From Antilocapra americana (Eukaryota > Chordata > Mammalia > Artiodactyla > Antilocapridae): DNA of 64,000 bases. The stretch is from positions 6,585,402-6,649,401 of the forward strand of contig ML664174.1 in assembly GCA_007570785.1 (NCBI GenBank). Direction: 5' to 3'. Below are positions 1 through 11,257 of this stretch, in pieces. A program made the translations under genes and the position numbers. The notes beneath the pieces are model-generated. The model was not told where the DNA came from. It was given only the letters and a program-made list of their open reading frames with translations, and did not search any database. The stretch's first letter is position 1; each line of letters begins with the position of its first letter.

Positions 1-36
1 GGAAGAGACACATTATAATTGACAAATGTTTTTAGA

Positions 37-40
<4 letters not shown>

Positions 41-70
<30 letters not shown>
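41..70. repeat. (TA)15 microsatellite
   Basis: Fifteen uninterrupted TA units are followed by a degenerate TA/CATA tail to about position 84. It is a simple repeat and probably length-polymorphic. Confidence 0.95.
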
Positions 71-74
<4 letters not shown>

Positions 75-1285
75 CAAATATATGAGAAAGAAGATATAGC
101 ATGATAACTTTTAACTGTTTTATAAATGAATCTTTAATCATCTAAATAACACAGGATACATAAGCATATTTATTCCTGGGCTATCTTCATTTTTCAATGC
201 TAATATAAATTTCAAAAGTAAGTATTGAAAGGAAAAAAAAGTAAGTATTGCCCAAAGGAACCCAAGAGAATCAAACAGAAACCTTCAGAAAGCTTAAAAG
301 TCATAATCTAAATTTCAAGATTAATAATATTGATTCCTCTGATAATAAGATTTGTTATTTTACACATACAGACCTCAATATAGAATAAAAAATAAAAATG
401 AAGAATCTAGAAATCATATAAAAGAAATGTCCTTATAATTGATTAATACAAAAAAAGGTTACATAAAAAGCTGACAATAATAAAAGTTGTAACAAGTAAC
501 CCCTAAAAGTTCTCTGAAATACAATACAAAAATTCATGATAAATCTAGAGAAAGGGCAGAAAAGGCAAGGTAAAGGAGAAATGAAGGTTTTTAAGGAAAT
601 GTTTAAAGGTACCTTAAGAGTCTAGGATGTTTCTTTTTAGTGTTTGGAATATTCTAACAAAACTAAACTTAATAATTGTGTCCACACAATGCCTTTGGAT
701 ACCCAGATTTATAATTTAGTGATGCAAGTTTTAAAAGATGGACAATCTGAAGGAGGATACACTAGTAAAATTTGTTTTTAGTAAAACAAAGAGTTGGAAG
801 GTCTTCAAAAACTACGGAGTTCTTACTCACTTGGTTCCAGCTCCATTTGATCAAACTTACATTCAACCCCCAACACTATTCCAAAAGCCCATCCCCAGAA
901 AGAAAGGGGATGGAAATAAAGATTTTTTTTTTCCACTTAGCTTTTATCTGAATTTTCTGTTTACTGTATTCAGCCTTGATTTCATACCAAGTTTATTTGA
1001 CAAGCACTTGGTGGTAAAACTAGACACCAAATTTTTCTTTCATGAAAACCAACGTGGGTGGCTTCTCTGTATTTTTCATTTCTTTACAAAAGGGTCCCTC
1101 TTTGTGGTGGTGTAAGACCTCATATGGCTGCAAGAGACACTGGGCTGCCCAGCCTGAGTAGGCATTCAAGAGTTAATTTTATCTCTGTGTTCTACTTGAT
1201 TCATTGTTATCAGAAGATGTGGCCAATCTGAAGACAGGAAAGAAAAGAAATACATAAAGAAAATCATCATCATCAAACAAAAATA
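71..1285. other. AT-rich DNA, no assigned feature
   Basis: I see no family signature, RNA gene or supported exon here. A 125-codon open frame at 738-1115 is low complexity, rich in F and L, and has no recognisable domain, so it is read as chance. Confidence 0.6.
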
Positions 1286-1460
1286 AAGCTCCATGTACAG
1301 AGCTATATGCTAAGCATTATGCAAACCAAACAGACATCATCCCTGCCTTCCAGAAGCCTCTATCCTAGAGCAGATGATGTCGACACAGACACATAAACAG
1401 ACTTTAACAATGCAGAACAGAGACGTGATGGCTGCCAGTAGGGCAGAAATAAATCAACAA
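1286..1460 (-). mobile_element. L2 LINE 3'-end remnant
   Basis: The stretch reads like the reverse complement of the L2 3' end: 'gagctatatgctaagcatt', then 'catccctgccttccagaag', then a 'cacagacacataaacag' block. It is strongly diverged, as expected of a mammal-wide repeat. Edges are approximate. Confidence 0.4.
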
Positions 1461-2095
1461 TGACTAAATATTTACAAAATGTGAGAGATTTATTATGTGT
1501 AATGTATTTTGTATAATACATAGAATAATCTCTGGAATTGGTGAGTACAGATACAATTCATTGTGTCCTGACCCTACTCCATCTCTGACTCCTTATGTTT
1601 CAGTCTTACAGTCTTACAGTGACTACGTATTGCCCTATAAAAATAAAATAATAGCATTTATGGAATACACTATAAGTGCACAGACATGACGATAGAATAA
1701 AGAAAATTCTATTATGATTTCTAATGAAATGAATCACTATAGCAATTCAATTTTTAGACACCTTATCAAAAATATTCTCACATAAGTACATTTTATGATA
1801 ACAAGACATGACCTTTTGAAATTGCTGACCCGAATTTTTGATGAGAGACAGGAAATCTGAAAATTATAAGTGGTACTGACATTCCCCATCAAATATCACC
1901 TGTCCTATTTCTCTGCAGCTTGTTCTGGCCATCTTTCTCTCTTTCTTCCTTCTTCTCTCCAATTTATTTTTACCTCGTGTCTTCCTCTAACTGCAGGATC
2001 TACAAATGTAAGATAGCTATAAGAAGCTCCCCAAACAGTGGGAGAGACTCAAGCACCTTTTTTTTCTTTTAGGAAAAGGAAGGAGCCTGTCTTTT
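1461..2095. other. Unassigned spacer
   Basis: AT-rich DNA with a pyrimidine-rich patch near 1930-1975. No repeat family or gene is recognised. Confidence 0.5.
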
Positions 2096-2921
2096 CAGTT
2101 CAGTTCAGTCGCTCAGTTTTGTCCAATTCTTTGCAACTCCATGGACTGCAGCACGCCAGGCTTCCCAGTCCATCAACTCCCAGAGCTTATTCAACCTCAT
2201 GTCCATGGAGTCAGTGATGCCATCCAACCATCTCATCCTCTGTCGTCCCCTTCTCCTATCACCTTCAATCTTTCCCAGCATCAGAGTCTTTTCCATTGAG
2301 TCAGTTCTTTGCATTAGGTGGCCAAAGAACTGGAGTTTCAGCTTCAGCATCAGTCCTTCCAATGAATATTCAGGACTAATTTCCTTTAGGATGGACTGGT
2401 TTGATCTCCTTGTAGTCCAAGGGACTCTCAAGAGTCCTCTTGAATATCACAGTTCAAAAGCATCAATTCTTCAGGGCTCAGCTTTCTTTATAGTCCAACT
2501 CTTACACTCCTGCATGACCACTGGAAAAACTATAGCTTTGACTAAATGGACCTTTGTTGGCAAAGTAATGTCTCTGCTTTTTAATATGCTGTCTAGGTTG
2601 GTCATAACTTTTCTTCCAAGGAGCAAGCATCTTTTAATTTCATGACTGCAGTCACCATCTGCAAAGATTTTGGAGCCCCTCAAAAATAAAGTCTGTCACT
2701 GTTTCCATTGTTTCTCCATCTGTTAACCATGAAGAGATGGGACCAGATGCCATGATCTTAGTTTTCTGAATGTTGAGTTTTAAGCCATCTTTTTCACTCT
2801 CTTCTTTCATTTTCATCAAGAGGCTCTTCAGTTCTTCACTTTCTGCCTCTGCAAATCTGAGGTTATTGATATTTCTCCCAGCTATCTTGATTCTAGCTTG
2901 TGCTTCATACAGCCCAGCATT

Positions 2922-3891
2922 TCATATAATGTACTCTGCATATAAGTTAAATAAGCCGGGTGACAAAAACATCCTTGACGTACAGATTTGGAACCAGTCT
3001 GCTGTTCCATGTCCAGTTTTAACTGTTGGTTCTTGACCTGCATGGTTTCTCAGGAGGCATATCAGGTGGTCTGGTATTCCCATCTCTTGAAGAATTTTCC
3101 ACAGTTTTCTGTGATCCACACAAAGGCTTAGGCGTAGTCAATAAAGCAGAAGTAAATGTTTTTCTGGAACTCTCTTGCTTTTTTGATGATCCAGCGGATG
3201 TCAGCAATTTGATCTCTGGTTCCTCTGCCTTTTCTAAAACCAGCTTGAATGTCTGGAAGTTCACGGTTCACGTACTACTGAAGCCTGGCTTGGAGAATTT
3301 TGAGCACTACTTTACTAGCGTGTGAAATGAGGGCAATTGTGTGGTAGTTTGAGCATTCTTTGGCATTGCCTTTCTTTGGGATTGGAATGAAAACTGACCT
3401 TTTCCAGTCCTGTGGCCACTGCTGAGCTTTCCAAATTTGCTGGCATATTGAGTGCAGCACATTAACAGATAATCTTTTAGGATTTGAAATAGCTCAACTG
3501 GAATTCCATCACCTCTACTAGCTCTGTTCATATTGATGCTTCCTAAGGCCCACTCAACTTCACATTCCTGGATGTCTGGCTCTAGGTGACTGATCACATC
3601 ATTGTGATTTACTGGGTCAGGAAGATCTGTTTTGTATAGTTCTTCTCTGTATTCTTGCCACTTCTTCTTAATATTGTCTGCTTCTATTAGGTCCATACCA
3701 TTTCTGTCCTTTATTGTACCCATCTGTGCATGAAATGTTTCCTTGGTATGCCTAATTTTCTTGAAGAGATCTCTAGTCTTTCCCATTCTACTGTTTTCCT
3801 CTATTTCTTTGCATTGATCACTAAGGACAGCTTTCTTATCTCCCACTGTTATTCTTTGGAACTCTGCATTCAGATGGGTAAATCTTTCCAT
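2922..3891 (-). pseudogene. BovB reverse transcriptase, broken
   Basis: The frame at 3307-3891 carries the pre-RT linker and the fingers (HLEPDIQECEVEWALGSI, then GDGIPVELFQILKD), with a frameshift near the WPQDWK block. Further frames give HASKVVLKILQARLQ, DHRKLWKILQEMGIP and the LFNLYAEYII segment just before the YADD box. Comparison with the copies at 27191 and 36814 shows several frameshifts. The YADD catalytic box that should follow is deleted. Confidence 0.85.
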
Positions 3892-4359
3892 TTCTCCTTT
3901 GCTTGTCGCTTCTCCTCTTTTCTCAACTATTTGTAAGGCCTACTCAGACAACCATTTTTCCTTTTTGCATTTCTTTTTCTTGGGGATGATCTTGATCACT
4001 GCCTCCTTTACAATGTCATGAAACTCCATCCATAGTTCTTCAGGCACAGTGTATCAGATCTAATCCCTTGAATCTATTTCTCACTTTGACTGTATAATCA
4101 TAAGGGATTTGATTTAGGTCATACCTGAATGGTCTAGTGGTTTTCCCTACTTTCTTCAATTTCAGTCTGAATTTGGCAATAAGGAGTTCATGATCTGAGC
4201 CATAAGGAGTTCATGATCTGAGCCACAGTCAGCTCCCCGTCTTGTTTTTGCTGACTGTATAGAGCTTCTCCATCTTTGGCTGCAAAGAATATAATCAATT
4301 TGATTTTGGTATTGACCATCTGGTGATGTCCATGTGTAGAGTCTTCCCTTGTGCTACTG

Positions 4360-4572
4360 GAAGAGGGTGTTTGCTATGACCAGTGCATTCTCTTGGCAAA
4401 CCTCTATTAGTCTTTGCCCTGCTCCATTCTGTATTCCAAGGCCAAATTTGCCTGTTACTCCTTGACTTCCTACTTTTGCATTCCAGTCCCCCATAATGAA
4501 AAGGACATCTTTTTTGGGTGTTACTTCTAGAAGGTCTGGTAGGTCTTCATAGAACCATTCAACTTCAGCCCA
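4360..4572 (-). pseudogene. BovB endonuclease, C-terminal remnant
   Basis: The antisense frame contains GDWNAKVG, the conserved GDxN-type block of APE-like endonucleases in non-LTR retrotransposons. Past a frame break, IDYIL and SDHELL motifs can be read at about 4180-4300. In an active BovB this domain nicks target DNA to prime reverse transcription. The first half of the domain is absent and the SDH box is duplicated, so it cannot be functional. Confidence 0.85.
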
Positions 4573-4854
4573 TTTTTTGAAATAATTTAAATATATCATA
4601 AAAAGAAAGACTGAATTACGAGATCTTAGAGATTACATGGGCCCCAGTCAGAGCAAACATCTTTCAGTCCCTCCAATTTGCCTTGTTCTTTTACATCCTA
4701 GGTGTTTTACACCGCCAGGGTCATCTTTTCACTCACTCTCTCCAGCTTACACAAGCCAGTATCTACTGACCTTTCCTCAGAGGTAAACCCTGAGCATTGC
4801 TTCTGTAGTTTTCCTTATATATTGTTCATAGCCTCTTGGATTTCTTCTCCCATG

Positions 4855-5049
4855 GTGAGTGAAAGTCGCTCCTTTGTGTCTGGCTCTTTGCAACCCTGTG
4901 GACTATACAGTCCATGGAATTCTCCAGGCCAGAACATTGGAGTGGGTAGCCTTTCCCTTCTCCAGGGAATCTTCCCAACCCAGGGATCAAACCCAGGTCT
5001 CCCACATGGCATGCAGATTCTTTACCAGCTGAGCCACAAGGGAAGCCCA
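4855..5049 (-). mobile_element. Bov-tA SINE
   Basis: Read on the minus strand it begins 'gggcttcccttgtggctcag', the tRNA-Glu-like head with an A box. A 'gggtttgatccctgggttgg' B-box region follows, then the BovB-derived tail ending in 'gcgactttcactcac'. It is almost full length and would be moved by BovB machinery. Confidence 0.9.
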
Positions 5050-5141
5050 AGAATATTGGAGTGAGTAGCCTATCCCTTCTCCTGTGGATCTTCTCGACCC
5101 AGGGTCTCCTGCAATGCAGGCAGATTCTTTACCAACTGAAA
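5050..5141 (-). mobile_element. Bov-tA SINE fragment, abutting the previous copy
   Basis: It repeats the middle of Bov-tA ('agaatattggagtgagtagcc' through 'gcaggcagattctttaccaactga') in the same orientation with no gap. The outer ends of the SINE are missing. Confidence 0.75.
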
Positions 5142-5149
5142 GGACTTAT

Positions 5150-5284
5150 CACGTCCTCTGTAATCCACCTGATAACTTATCTCTTTCCTCCACCAGACTG
5201 AAAAGTTCATATGGACAAAACCCATGACTTTTCTTTACTACTTAGCTCTAGCACAACACCTGGCACATGGCAGGCATTTAATGA
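5150..5284 (+). mobile_element. L2 LINE 3' end
   Basis: The pattern 'ctagcacaacacctggcacat' followed by 'ggcaggcatttaatgaa' is the L2 3' terminus, preceded by the usual 'agactgaaaagttc' block. A Bov-tA inserted directly at its end. Confidence 0.6.
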
Positions 5285-5500
5285 AGGTCTTCCCAGGTGA
5301 CGCAGTGGTAAAGAATCCTCCTGCCAATGCAAGAGACGCAACAGACGCAGGTTCAATTCCTGGGTTGGGAAAATCCCCTGGAGGAGGAAATAGCAACCCA
5401 CTCCAGTATTCTTGCCTGGGAAATCCCAAGGACGGAGGAGCCTGGTGGGCTGCAGTCTATGGGGTCGCAACGAGTCAGACACAACTGAGTGAGCATACAT
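5285..5500 (+). mobile_element. Bov-tA SINE
   Basis: The copy has a tRNA-like head ('gtcttcccaggtgacgcagtgg'-type start), the B-box region 'aggttcaattcctgggttgg', and a BovB-derived tail ending in 'gacacaactgagtgagc'. The A box is degraded (GACGCAG instead of GGCTCAG). Confidence 0.9.
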
Positions 5501-5524
5501 GCACACACGGCATCAGAGGGGCTG

Positions 5525-5700
5525 AGATACAGATCCTGACTCAGCCTTTTCTCAGCCAAGTGATGTTGGACAAGTGATTTGACCTTGCTCAGCATCAGTT
5601 TCTTCATCTTCACTGGGCTGTTGGGGGCTTCTCTGACACGAAGCTGGACTTGGCACAGCACCTGACACAGCAGAAATGCTCAGTACTGTGGCTTCATCAT
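5525..5700 (+). mobile_element. MIR SINE
   Basis: The order of blocks matches MIR: a 'gttggacaagtgatttgacc' segment, 'cagtttcttcatct', and 'ggcacagcacctgacacag'. It is diverged and truncated at both ends. Confidence 0.6.
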
Positions 5701-5761
5701 TGAGAAGATGAATGACTAAACCAATCACCTGACTGAAACAATTAAAATATGTTCTAGATCT

Positions 5762-5972
5762 CTAGAACAGGACAGAGCTTCCTGCAACAGTGGAAATGTT
5801 CAGTATCTTTGCTTTCCAGGACAGTATATACTAATAAATACTAGTCATATGTGGTTGCTAAGCACTTAGAAATCAACCAGTATGACTTAATTTTTAAATT
5901 TTTTTAATTTTCATTCATTTTAACAGACACAAGTGGCTAGTGGTTAATATATTGAACAATGTAGCTCTAGAA
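5762..5972 (+). mobile_element. Nonautonomous hAT element, MER33-like
   Basis: The blocks 'gagcttcctgcaacagtggaa', 'actagtcatatgtggttgc' and 'caagtggctagtggttaat', ending in 'gaacaatgtagctc', match the mammal-wide hAT element whose core holds inverted AGCCACATGTGGCT-type halves. It is near full length. The family label is from memory. A second copy lies at 35645-35802. Confidence 0.55.
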
Positions 5973-6094
5973 TCACAATGGGAATATACAAAATTATGCA
6001 CAATTTGGTTTGCTTATATTGTGTAATAAATTGAACATTAAAGCATAGTTTCCTCAAATAATTAAAATTTCCAAGGTGAAATTTCTCTTAACAG

Positions 6095-6165
6095 AGTGCA
6101 CATGTTTTCAGGGCAGGAATTTTATCTTATTCATCAACATCTTATATATAATAGGTGTATTTTAA
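6095..6165 (+). mobile_element. Possible L2 3'-end fragment
   Basis: 'tcagggcaggaattttatctta' followed by 'catcttatatataataggtg' fits the L2 3' end. It is short and diverged. Confidence 0.3.
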
Positions 6166-6403
6166 AACACGCTTTAGTTGAAATGAGGATAGCAACTGCT
6201 AAAACTTAAAGACTTTGCCATTTCTTTTTTCTTTCCACCTTAAGAACAGCAAGTAATTCTAAAAATCAGACAATAGACAATCACCATTAAAGTAGAACAA
6301 GACAAAGAAAGGTGTTATACTATCTGAACTGTATGTCCTCCACAAGCAGATACGTCAAGTATTTACTTTCAGAAAACAAACTAAGGAAAGGAGTCTCGTT
6401 AAT

Positions 6404-6690
6404 ATGTCTCACATCTCCACCTCTTTTTCATCTTTGCTTATACTATTTTCTTTGCCAAAAGCCTCTTACCCCAAACCCACCTTCATCATCCAAATTCTAT
6501 ATGTACTATATCATCTAGTTCATGTGCTGCTCCTTCATGAAGCATTCCCCTTGACACAAAAAAAAAGGCTGGGATCTGGGAGTCCTTTCAAATGGTTCCA
6601 TTCTGCTTTGTTCTACAGATGTTTGCCAAGTTCATTATACACAATGAATGTTTGCCCCATAGAATTTAATGTCTCACTTTTCTGAACTAC
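6404..6690 (+). mobile_element. L2 LINE fragment
   Basis: A 'tttctttgccaaaagcct' block is followed by 'ctccttcatgaagcattcc' and an 'aaggctgggatctg' block, in L2 3'-UTR order. The same phrases recur at about 9170-9480. Confidence 0.5.
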
Positions 6691-7249
6691 CACCAATATC
6701 TATATGTACTATTTCATTTTTCATCATGACAAATTCAGAAAATTTACAGTCTTCTTGGATTGAGTCAAGCATCTTTTACATATCTTGATTTGGAGCATTT
6801 CCAAACCTAGAGAAATACCTTTCATATGAAAAGGAAGAAATCAGAAACAAGAGGAGCCAGACACTGTCATGCAAAATCATGCCACTGAGTGACAGAGAAG
6901 ATATGCTTGGCGAAATCCCAAGCTACATTCCTAAAACAAGTCCCTGAAGAAATTCTGTTTTCTTTTAACACTTGAAAGAACCATCAGGTCCTCGGTGGAT
7001 ACTGCTTTTCTGTGATCCACCCATCAACAGGAATAGTACCATCGTCATCTATATTTCTGGATCCAAAATATGTGCATCAGCATGAATTAGCTGACAACAA
7101 AATTCTTCACATTTTTGAGTGCAGACGTTCATGGAAATTTCTTCTATCCTTTTAAGTGAAAACAAAAAACAAAAACCTCACGTAAAGAGGTTTTCTTATT
7201 AAAGAAAGGCAAGAAATAAAATTAACTACCCTCAATTGTGTTCTCATTG
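6691..7249. other. Unassigned spacer
   Basis: No recognised repeat or gene. It is AT-rich with no long open frame. Confidence 0.45.
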
Positions 7250-8000
7250 AAACTCAACAACGTAACTATTGCTCACAGCAGCTACTCCACATCTTTTCTC
7301 CTCTTTCCTTTCCCCTCACTCCTGGCAAAGGGATTTTCCTTCTTTAATGAGATGTCTGAGGTCATGTGCTACATTGTTCCTCCGCATCTATCCTCTCCAC
7401 CATGGAGCTCCCCCAGCTTCATCCATCTTTTGTCCTTTTTCCTCTCATCTCTAAATAGTCCCTCCCAACACCAATACCTGAACCCATACGTTTGCTCTCC
7501 TTCTTACCAGACTTCTCCAATATCTGTCAATCAGTAATGAACCCTCTACTCCCCAATACATTCCCCTAAGGCTCCCTTACCTCTGCCTACAAACATGTTC
7601 ATTTTCCCACTAAAAAAAAGGGAGACAAGGGGGAAAAAGTCTTCCTTTCATCCTAGTGCTCCTATCTCTCTACTGCCATTCCTCTCTATTCTCAAGTCCT
7701 AAAAGAGCAGTTTACAATAGTTAAGTCCATTCTTGAAAATGTATGTATCCTATAACTAGTGGATTCTTCTACCTACATCATAATTTTACTAAAACTATCT
7801 TCTCAAAGGCAATCCGTGAGCTCAAAACCACTGAACCATGTGGTGTTAATCATGATACTACTGACTGAATTCTCATTAAAATGTTTTCATCTCTTGGTTT
7901 CCAAGTGACACACTGATCTGGAGAATGAACACGAGAGCCAGCCTCTACTCCTAAAAAATGCCTACCACTCTTCCCTCACTCATAAGATATGGGAAAAGAA
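7250..8000 (+). mobile_element. L2 LINE, internal region, decayed
   Basis: The stretch is pyrimidine-rich. Blocks such as 'caagtcctaaaagagcagt', then 'caaaggcaatccgtgagctc' and 'ggtttccaagtgacacac', follow the order of L2 ORF sequence. With 8560-9600 it may be one long sense L2. A 99-codon open frame at 7238-7537 is a product of the base composition. Confidence 0.35.
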
Positions 8001-8559
8001 ACACCGGACTGACACTGATTCTGTTCCAACAGGGGAATTACGCACATAGAATCTGATCTACCAGGTGAGCTCAGGAGTGCTATACTGTCTTGGCACTGGC
8101 AATGTAAGCCTCTGATTCCTTGTACCCTTTTGTTGATTATCAGTCATAATAGCTCCTGTGATGCTGAAATAAAAAGAACAATGGAATTAAGTTGAGTTAG
8201 AGGGCTACTGTAACGAATTACCCAGAAATCTGGGGGGTTTTCTTTGGTAGAAAGGTCACTCACTGGACAGTGAAAAGTCTTTGGGGGAGTACAGAGGGGC
8301 CATACAGATAGTAGAAACTTCAGTGACCGCAGTAAAACAGGGTCACACAGCCTAAGAGGGACCTTTGAATAACACAGTGTCCTGATCTCTTCATCCCTTC
8401 TTTGACCATTCTTGCCAACTTCTTCCTTTTTTTCTATTCAAATTCCCAAAGGTAAGTATTTCTTAAGGCTTCATCTTTAATCTTCTTTTGTCTTCTTGTT
8501 TCTCTTGCTTACCATTCTTATGTGCTCCTACCCATTCATTTCAAGCATTTAATCTTTTT
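8001..8559. other. Unassigned stretch between L2 blocks
   Basis: It may be L2 too decayed to recognise or an older insertion. I see no gene or RNA signature. Confidence 0.4.
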
Positions 8560-9600
8560 TTTCCTCCTCAATCACTGTCTTAACGAATTTTCTCAATTTC
8601 CCAAATCAGCTCCTCTGCCTGATATCGCTCTTTCTGTTAACGGCAGCACCACTGCCCTAACTCAGGCAGATTCAAATATTCCTTGAATTCTCTTTTCCTT
8701 TACTTACCCCACATAATCACAGTTCAGTTCTGCTGATTCTCACTAAATGTTTCTCCTTTTTTTTTCCTTTTCCACTGCCACATCTTCTGTCGGGCCCTGG
8801 TTATTTTTCACGTAGACCTCTCCAACAGCCTCTTAATTTTAAATCTTAGTTCTAAAGTTTCTCCCTACTCCACTGTATCCTTACAGTTAATTATTCTAAA
8901 GCACAGCTATTAGCTCCTATCTTGTCACTGATGAAGAGTTTTCATGGACTCCCCACTGCCTAGAGAATAAAGACCAAAATCCTTCAGTTCACTTTTTAAA
9001 ACCTTCCATGACTGACTCCAAGCTTTGCTTTCCATTTTGCCTCCCACCACTCTCTTCCATAAATCCTACACTTCCCCTCTCTCAACTCTGCCCTGTTCCC
9101 TAAATACGTCCCCCATCTTCATCCCTGCTCCACTTCTTCATCCCTTCTTCATCCCTGCTTCTTTCTTTGCCAAAAGCCTAACTCCTACCCCAATTCCATC
9201 TTAAACTGTCTAAATTCTACACACACAACAACCCCAGGGGATTTCCTTGGCAGTCCAGTGGTTAGGACTTAGTGCTTCTACTGCAAGGGGCTCAGGTTTG
9301 ATCCCTGGTCAGGGAACTAAGACCCCACAAGCATGAGGTACAGCTGGCGAAAGAAAAAAAAAGGAGCAAAACAACATCCAGTTCACCTGTCCTCCTTCAT
9401 GAAGCATTCATCTTGACCAAAGGCTGGAATCTGTCTTGTCAGTAGAGTCCTTTCGGATGTTTGTTCTGCTCTGTGCTGTAGATATTTGTATATGGATGCT
9501 CTCTCCCTTACTGGATAATAAATTCTCTGAGACAGAAACAACATTGTAACATCTTGTTCTTTCTGAAATGGTCAGCATAGCAGCCTATAGTGGATGGATC
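8560..9600 (+). mobile_element. L2 LINE 3' region, split by a CHR SINE
   Basis: Ordered L2 phrases are visible: 'ctctccaacagcctctta', 'gagaataaagaccaaaatcc', 'ctttctttgccaaaagcc', 'tcctccttcatgaagcattc' and 'ggataataaattctctgag'. A younger CHR SINE interrupts it at 9237-9361. Edges are approximate. Confidence 0.6.
9237..9361 (+). mobile_element. CHR-type tRNA-Glu SINE, short form
   Basis: It has a head of the type 'ggatttccttggcagtccag', the B-box region 'caggtttgatccctggtcag', and an A-rich tail. 'aacaaccccag' before it and 'aacaacatccag' after it suggest a slightly decayed TSD. Confidence 0.85.
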
Positions 9601-10907
9601 TAGAATATGCACTGAATTAACCAAGTTTCACAAAACAGCTGATGTAGTAGCAGACACTCATTTTAAGATGCCAACGAATGTCTGATTCAGAAATAGTTTT
9701 GTGTTGAAAAAACAATTTTTGCTTTTAGAATCCTCAGAGAACTCTGAAGCTGCACTCTGCCAACAGTCTCATTACATGCACCATTCCTGACAATATTAGA
9801 TACCTTAATATCTTCAACTATTTCTATTTTTTTAAAAGTTCCTTTCCTTCTTCTCCTGCTCCTTCTCTACCTTATTATTTATTCAGAGGCCATCTTTACT
9901 TTACCTCATGAAATTTAATATAGGTTATGATGTCACTTTTTCTTTTTCCTTGAATACAGCAGCTAAACCATCTGTCCTTCCTCAAAAAAAAAAAAGTTTT
10001 TGGACAGGGCAAAATTTCAAGATGTCATTTAGGAAGAAGTTTAGAGTACATCCTACTACAGTGGTATGTCTATATTTTATGAGTACTATTTTTTAATGAG
10101 TGCTCTGCTCACATACAGTCAGAATACAGAACCAATTTATTATTACTTCTCCCCATATATTAATATCTGATCATTCATTATTATAGAAATATTTCATTCA
10201 TTCTTCCATGCACAGATTTTATATGCTTAAAATCTCAACCTGGCATGTATTTTGTTTTGACAATGATAATTTAAAATTATACTTTCAAGAGTTTGAACAC
10301 CTTTATTTAACTACCAGCTGTTTTCTTTATAAGTGAAACCAGGGAGAACTTTCTGCCTTTGGTTTGTGCAATATTTGGTTGCCTGTTGAGAGGACAGTTG
10401 AATCTTTTGTGGTGATACTGATGTTACAGTAGCAATAAAAATTAAAGTAGCAACAAAAATTAAAGTAATTCTGGAATTAAAGCAGTAGAAAGAGTATCTA
10501 TACTTTATTCATCCCAGTCTTCATTTATCCCAATGAAGAAATTTTTTTAATACCTATATACTAGTTTTATCATTCTAATAGCATTTGGAAATATCTATTG
10601 CTTTTTCCAACATTTGTAAATCACATGGGGTTACTTGCTCAAAAGAACATGAGGTGCAGAAATGTTTCCATATGCTAGAAGTAATTCCATCATTTTAATA
10701 AGACAAGGGGAAAATGTGGTTTACTCTGCAAATAAATACTAAGCTATAGAAGGTGTCCTCAGGAGAATGAGGTACCTTCAAGGTTAACTATAAACAACTT
10801 TCCAGCCACCTGACATTACCTCACAAGATAACATGGTGGTATAAAGTCAACTGTGATTTAAATAAGTTTTTTAATAATGTTACTATGGTTAAAGTAAAAT
10901 TTAATTT
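9601..10907. other. AT-rich spacer
   Basis: It contains two near-identical 'attaaagtagcaacaaaaat'-like units around 10430-10470, a small tandem duplication. No gene or named repeat is supported. A 62-codon open frame at 9908-10096 has no domain. Confidence 0.5.
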
Positions 10908-11257
10908 TTTAAATTGTATTTATTTCTTTATTTTTGGCTGCACTGGGTCTTTATTGCTGAATGAGCTTTTCTCTAGTTGCGGCAAGCAGGGGTTACTCTT
11001 CATCGCAGTGCATAAGTCTCTCATTATGGTGGCTTCTCTTGTTGCGGAGCACAGAATCCAGGCACACAGGCTTCAATAGTTGCTACCCTCGGGCTCGAGA
11101 GTGGGCTGCGGTAGCTGAGGCACATGGGCTTAGTAGTTGTGGCTAGCGGGCTTAATTGCTCCAAGGCATGTGGAATCTTCCTGGACCAGGGATTGAACCT
11201 GTGCCACCTGCATTGGCAGGTGGATTCCTATCCACTGCACCACCAGGGAAGACCCTA
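10908..11257 (-). mobile_element. CHR-1 SINE, long form
   Basis: Antisense copy. The plus strand begins with the A-tail side ('tttttggctgcactgggtc') and ends at the tRNA-like head ('ccactgcaccaccagggaag'). Between them are the G- and T-rich CHR body blocks ('ttctctagttgcggcaagca', 'gcacatgggcttagtagttg'). The roughly 350-bp length fits the long form. Confidence 0.9.

Larger units (their letters stand above)
2096..4574 (-). mobile_element. BovB (RTE-type LINE), 5'-truncated, about 2.5 kb
   Basis: This is the longest BovB in the window. The 3' terminus at 2096 has the typical 'cagttcagttcagtcgctcag' start in antisense. Reading leftward from 4574 there are the end of the APE-type endonuclease, the linker, the RT and the C-terminal region. 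Full BovB is about 3.2 kb, so the 5' part, including the start of the endonuclease, is missing. The ORF is broken into at least six frame blocks. Two lesions hit catalytic motifs: a 23-bp tandem duplication at 4179-4224 and a 15-bp deletion at 2847/2848. The copy is dead. Confidence 0.95.

Noticed and set aside
738..1115. 125-codon open frame as a gene
   Set aside because: The composition is low complexity, no domain is visible, and nothing like a splice site or promoter supports it.
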